NCBI GenBank assembly: GCA_903848435.1
Contig: CAINGG010000513.1
Coordinates: forward strand, 1-5,423
DNA from: an uncultured Actinomycetes bacterium
GTDB taxonomy: Bacteria; Actinomycetota; Actinomycetes; S36-B12
Direction: 5' to 3'
Length of the DNA stretch: 5,423 nt
The notes below the pieces were generated by a model, which saw only the letters and a program-made list of their open reading frames with translations, had not been told where the DNA came from and made no database searches. Shown here piece after piece: positions 5,372 through 5,423 of this stretch. Made by a program: the position numbers and the translations under genes. Position 1 is the stretch's first letter. Every line of letters starts with the position of its first letter.

Positions 5372-5423
5372 TGGTGCCCCCGGCAGGATTCGAACCTGCG
5401 CGCATGGCTCCGGAGGCCACTGC
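5372..5423 (-). tRNA. tRNA-Arg(CCG), 3' part; 5' end beyond window
   Basis: Read on the minus strand, the visible 52 bases give the anticodon stem GTGGC/GCCAT around the loop CTCCGGA (anticodon CCG at 5413-5411, reading CGG). A 4-base variable region follows, then the T arm GCAGG-TTCGAAT-CCTGC (5399-5383), the acceptor 3' strand CGGGGGC (5382-5376), discriminator A and an encoded CCA (5374-5372). The acceptor strand would pair with a 5' GCCCCCG off the right edge, as in typical actinobacterial tRNA-Arg. The acceptor 5' strand and most of the D arm are not in the window. Confidence 0.95.

Noticed and set aside
5372..5423. The tRNA-Arg 3' end as an attachment site of an integrated element
   Set aside because: I found no repeat of the tRNA 3' sequence elsewhere in the window and no integrase, phage or plasmid gene. 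The genes downstream look like ordinary chromosome. A repeat outside the window cannot be excluded.
1..5423. A defence island, CRISPR array, toxin-antitoxin pair or biosynthetic cluster
   Set aside because: No repeat-spacer pattern, nuclease, methylase, small paired genes or assembly-line domains are visible. All five protein genes have other assignments or are unassigned without such motifs.

Overview
The window looks like chromosomal DNA from a high-GC Actinomycetota-type bacterium. The evidence is strong G/C bias at third codon positions, GTG starts, a tRNA-Arg(CCG) with an encoded CCA, and two genes whose -10 boxes sit exactly six bases before the start codon, the actinobacterial leaderless layout. 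I cannot name the genus from sequence alone.

Layout from left to right. (1) Positions 1-3312 hold a three-gene minus-strand unit, read right to left: an HSL-type alpha/beta-hydrolase (3312-2347), a CorA-like membrane protein (2345-1311) and an FGGY carbohydrate kinase related to glycerol kinase (1314 to beyond the left edge, C-terminus missing). The junctions are one base apart and overlapping by four bases. Only the first gene has a clear Shine-Dalgarno, so the trio should be co-translated. (2) Positions 3313-3411 are a compact divergent promoter region containing a perfect 13-bp inverted repeat and a second, spaced inverted repeat. (3) Positions 3412-4014 on the plus strand encode a small secreted protein of unknown function. 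(4) Positions 4015-5325 on the minus strand encode an MFS transporter of the metabolite:H+ symporter type. It converges on the secreted-protein gene with no intergenic base, and the two stop codons together form TGATCA. (5) The right edge carries the 3' two-thirds of a tRNA-Arg(CCG) gene on the minus strand, 46 bases upstream of the transporter.

How the genes may work together is inference. The esterase could release an alcohol or polyol from an ester, and the kinase could then phosphorylate that polyol. The kinase keeps most glycerol-kinase pocket residues but has Gly where glycerol kinase has an Arg that contacts glycerol, so the substrate may not be glycerol. CorA would move Mg2+ or another divalent metal, and its link to the other two is not evident. 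The MFS transporter is separately transcribed and may be unrelated.

I saw no CRISPR array, insertion sequence, phage gene, toxin-antitoxin pair or defence gene. This is mostly ordinary metabolic chromosome. The points worth a second look are the unusual tightly coupled trio, the kinase pocket change, the divergent control region and the uncharacterised secreted protein.
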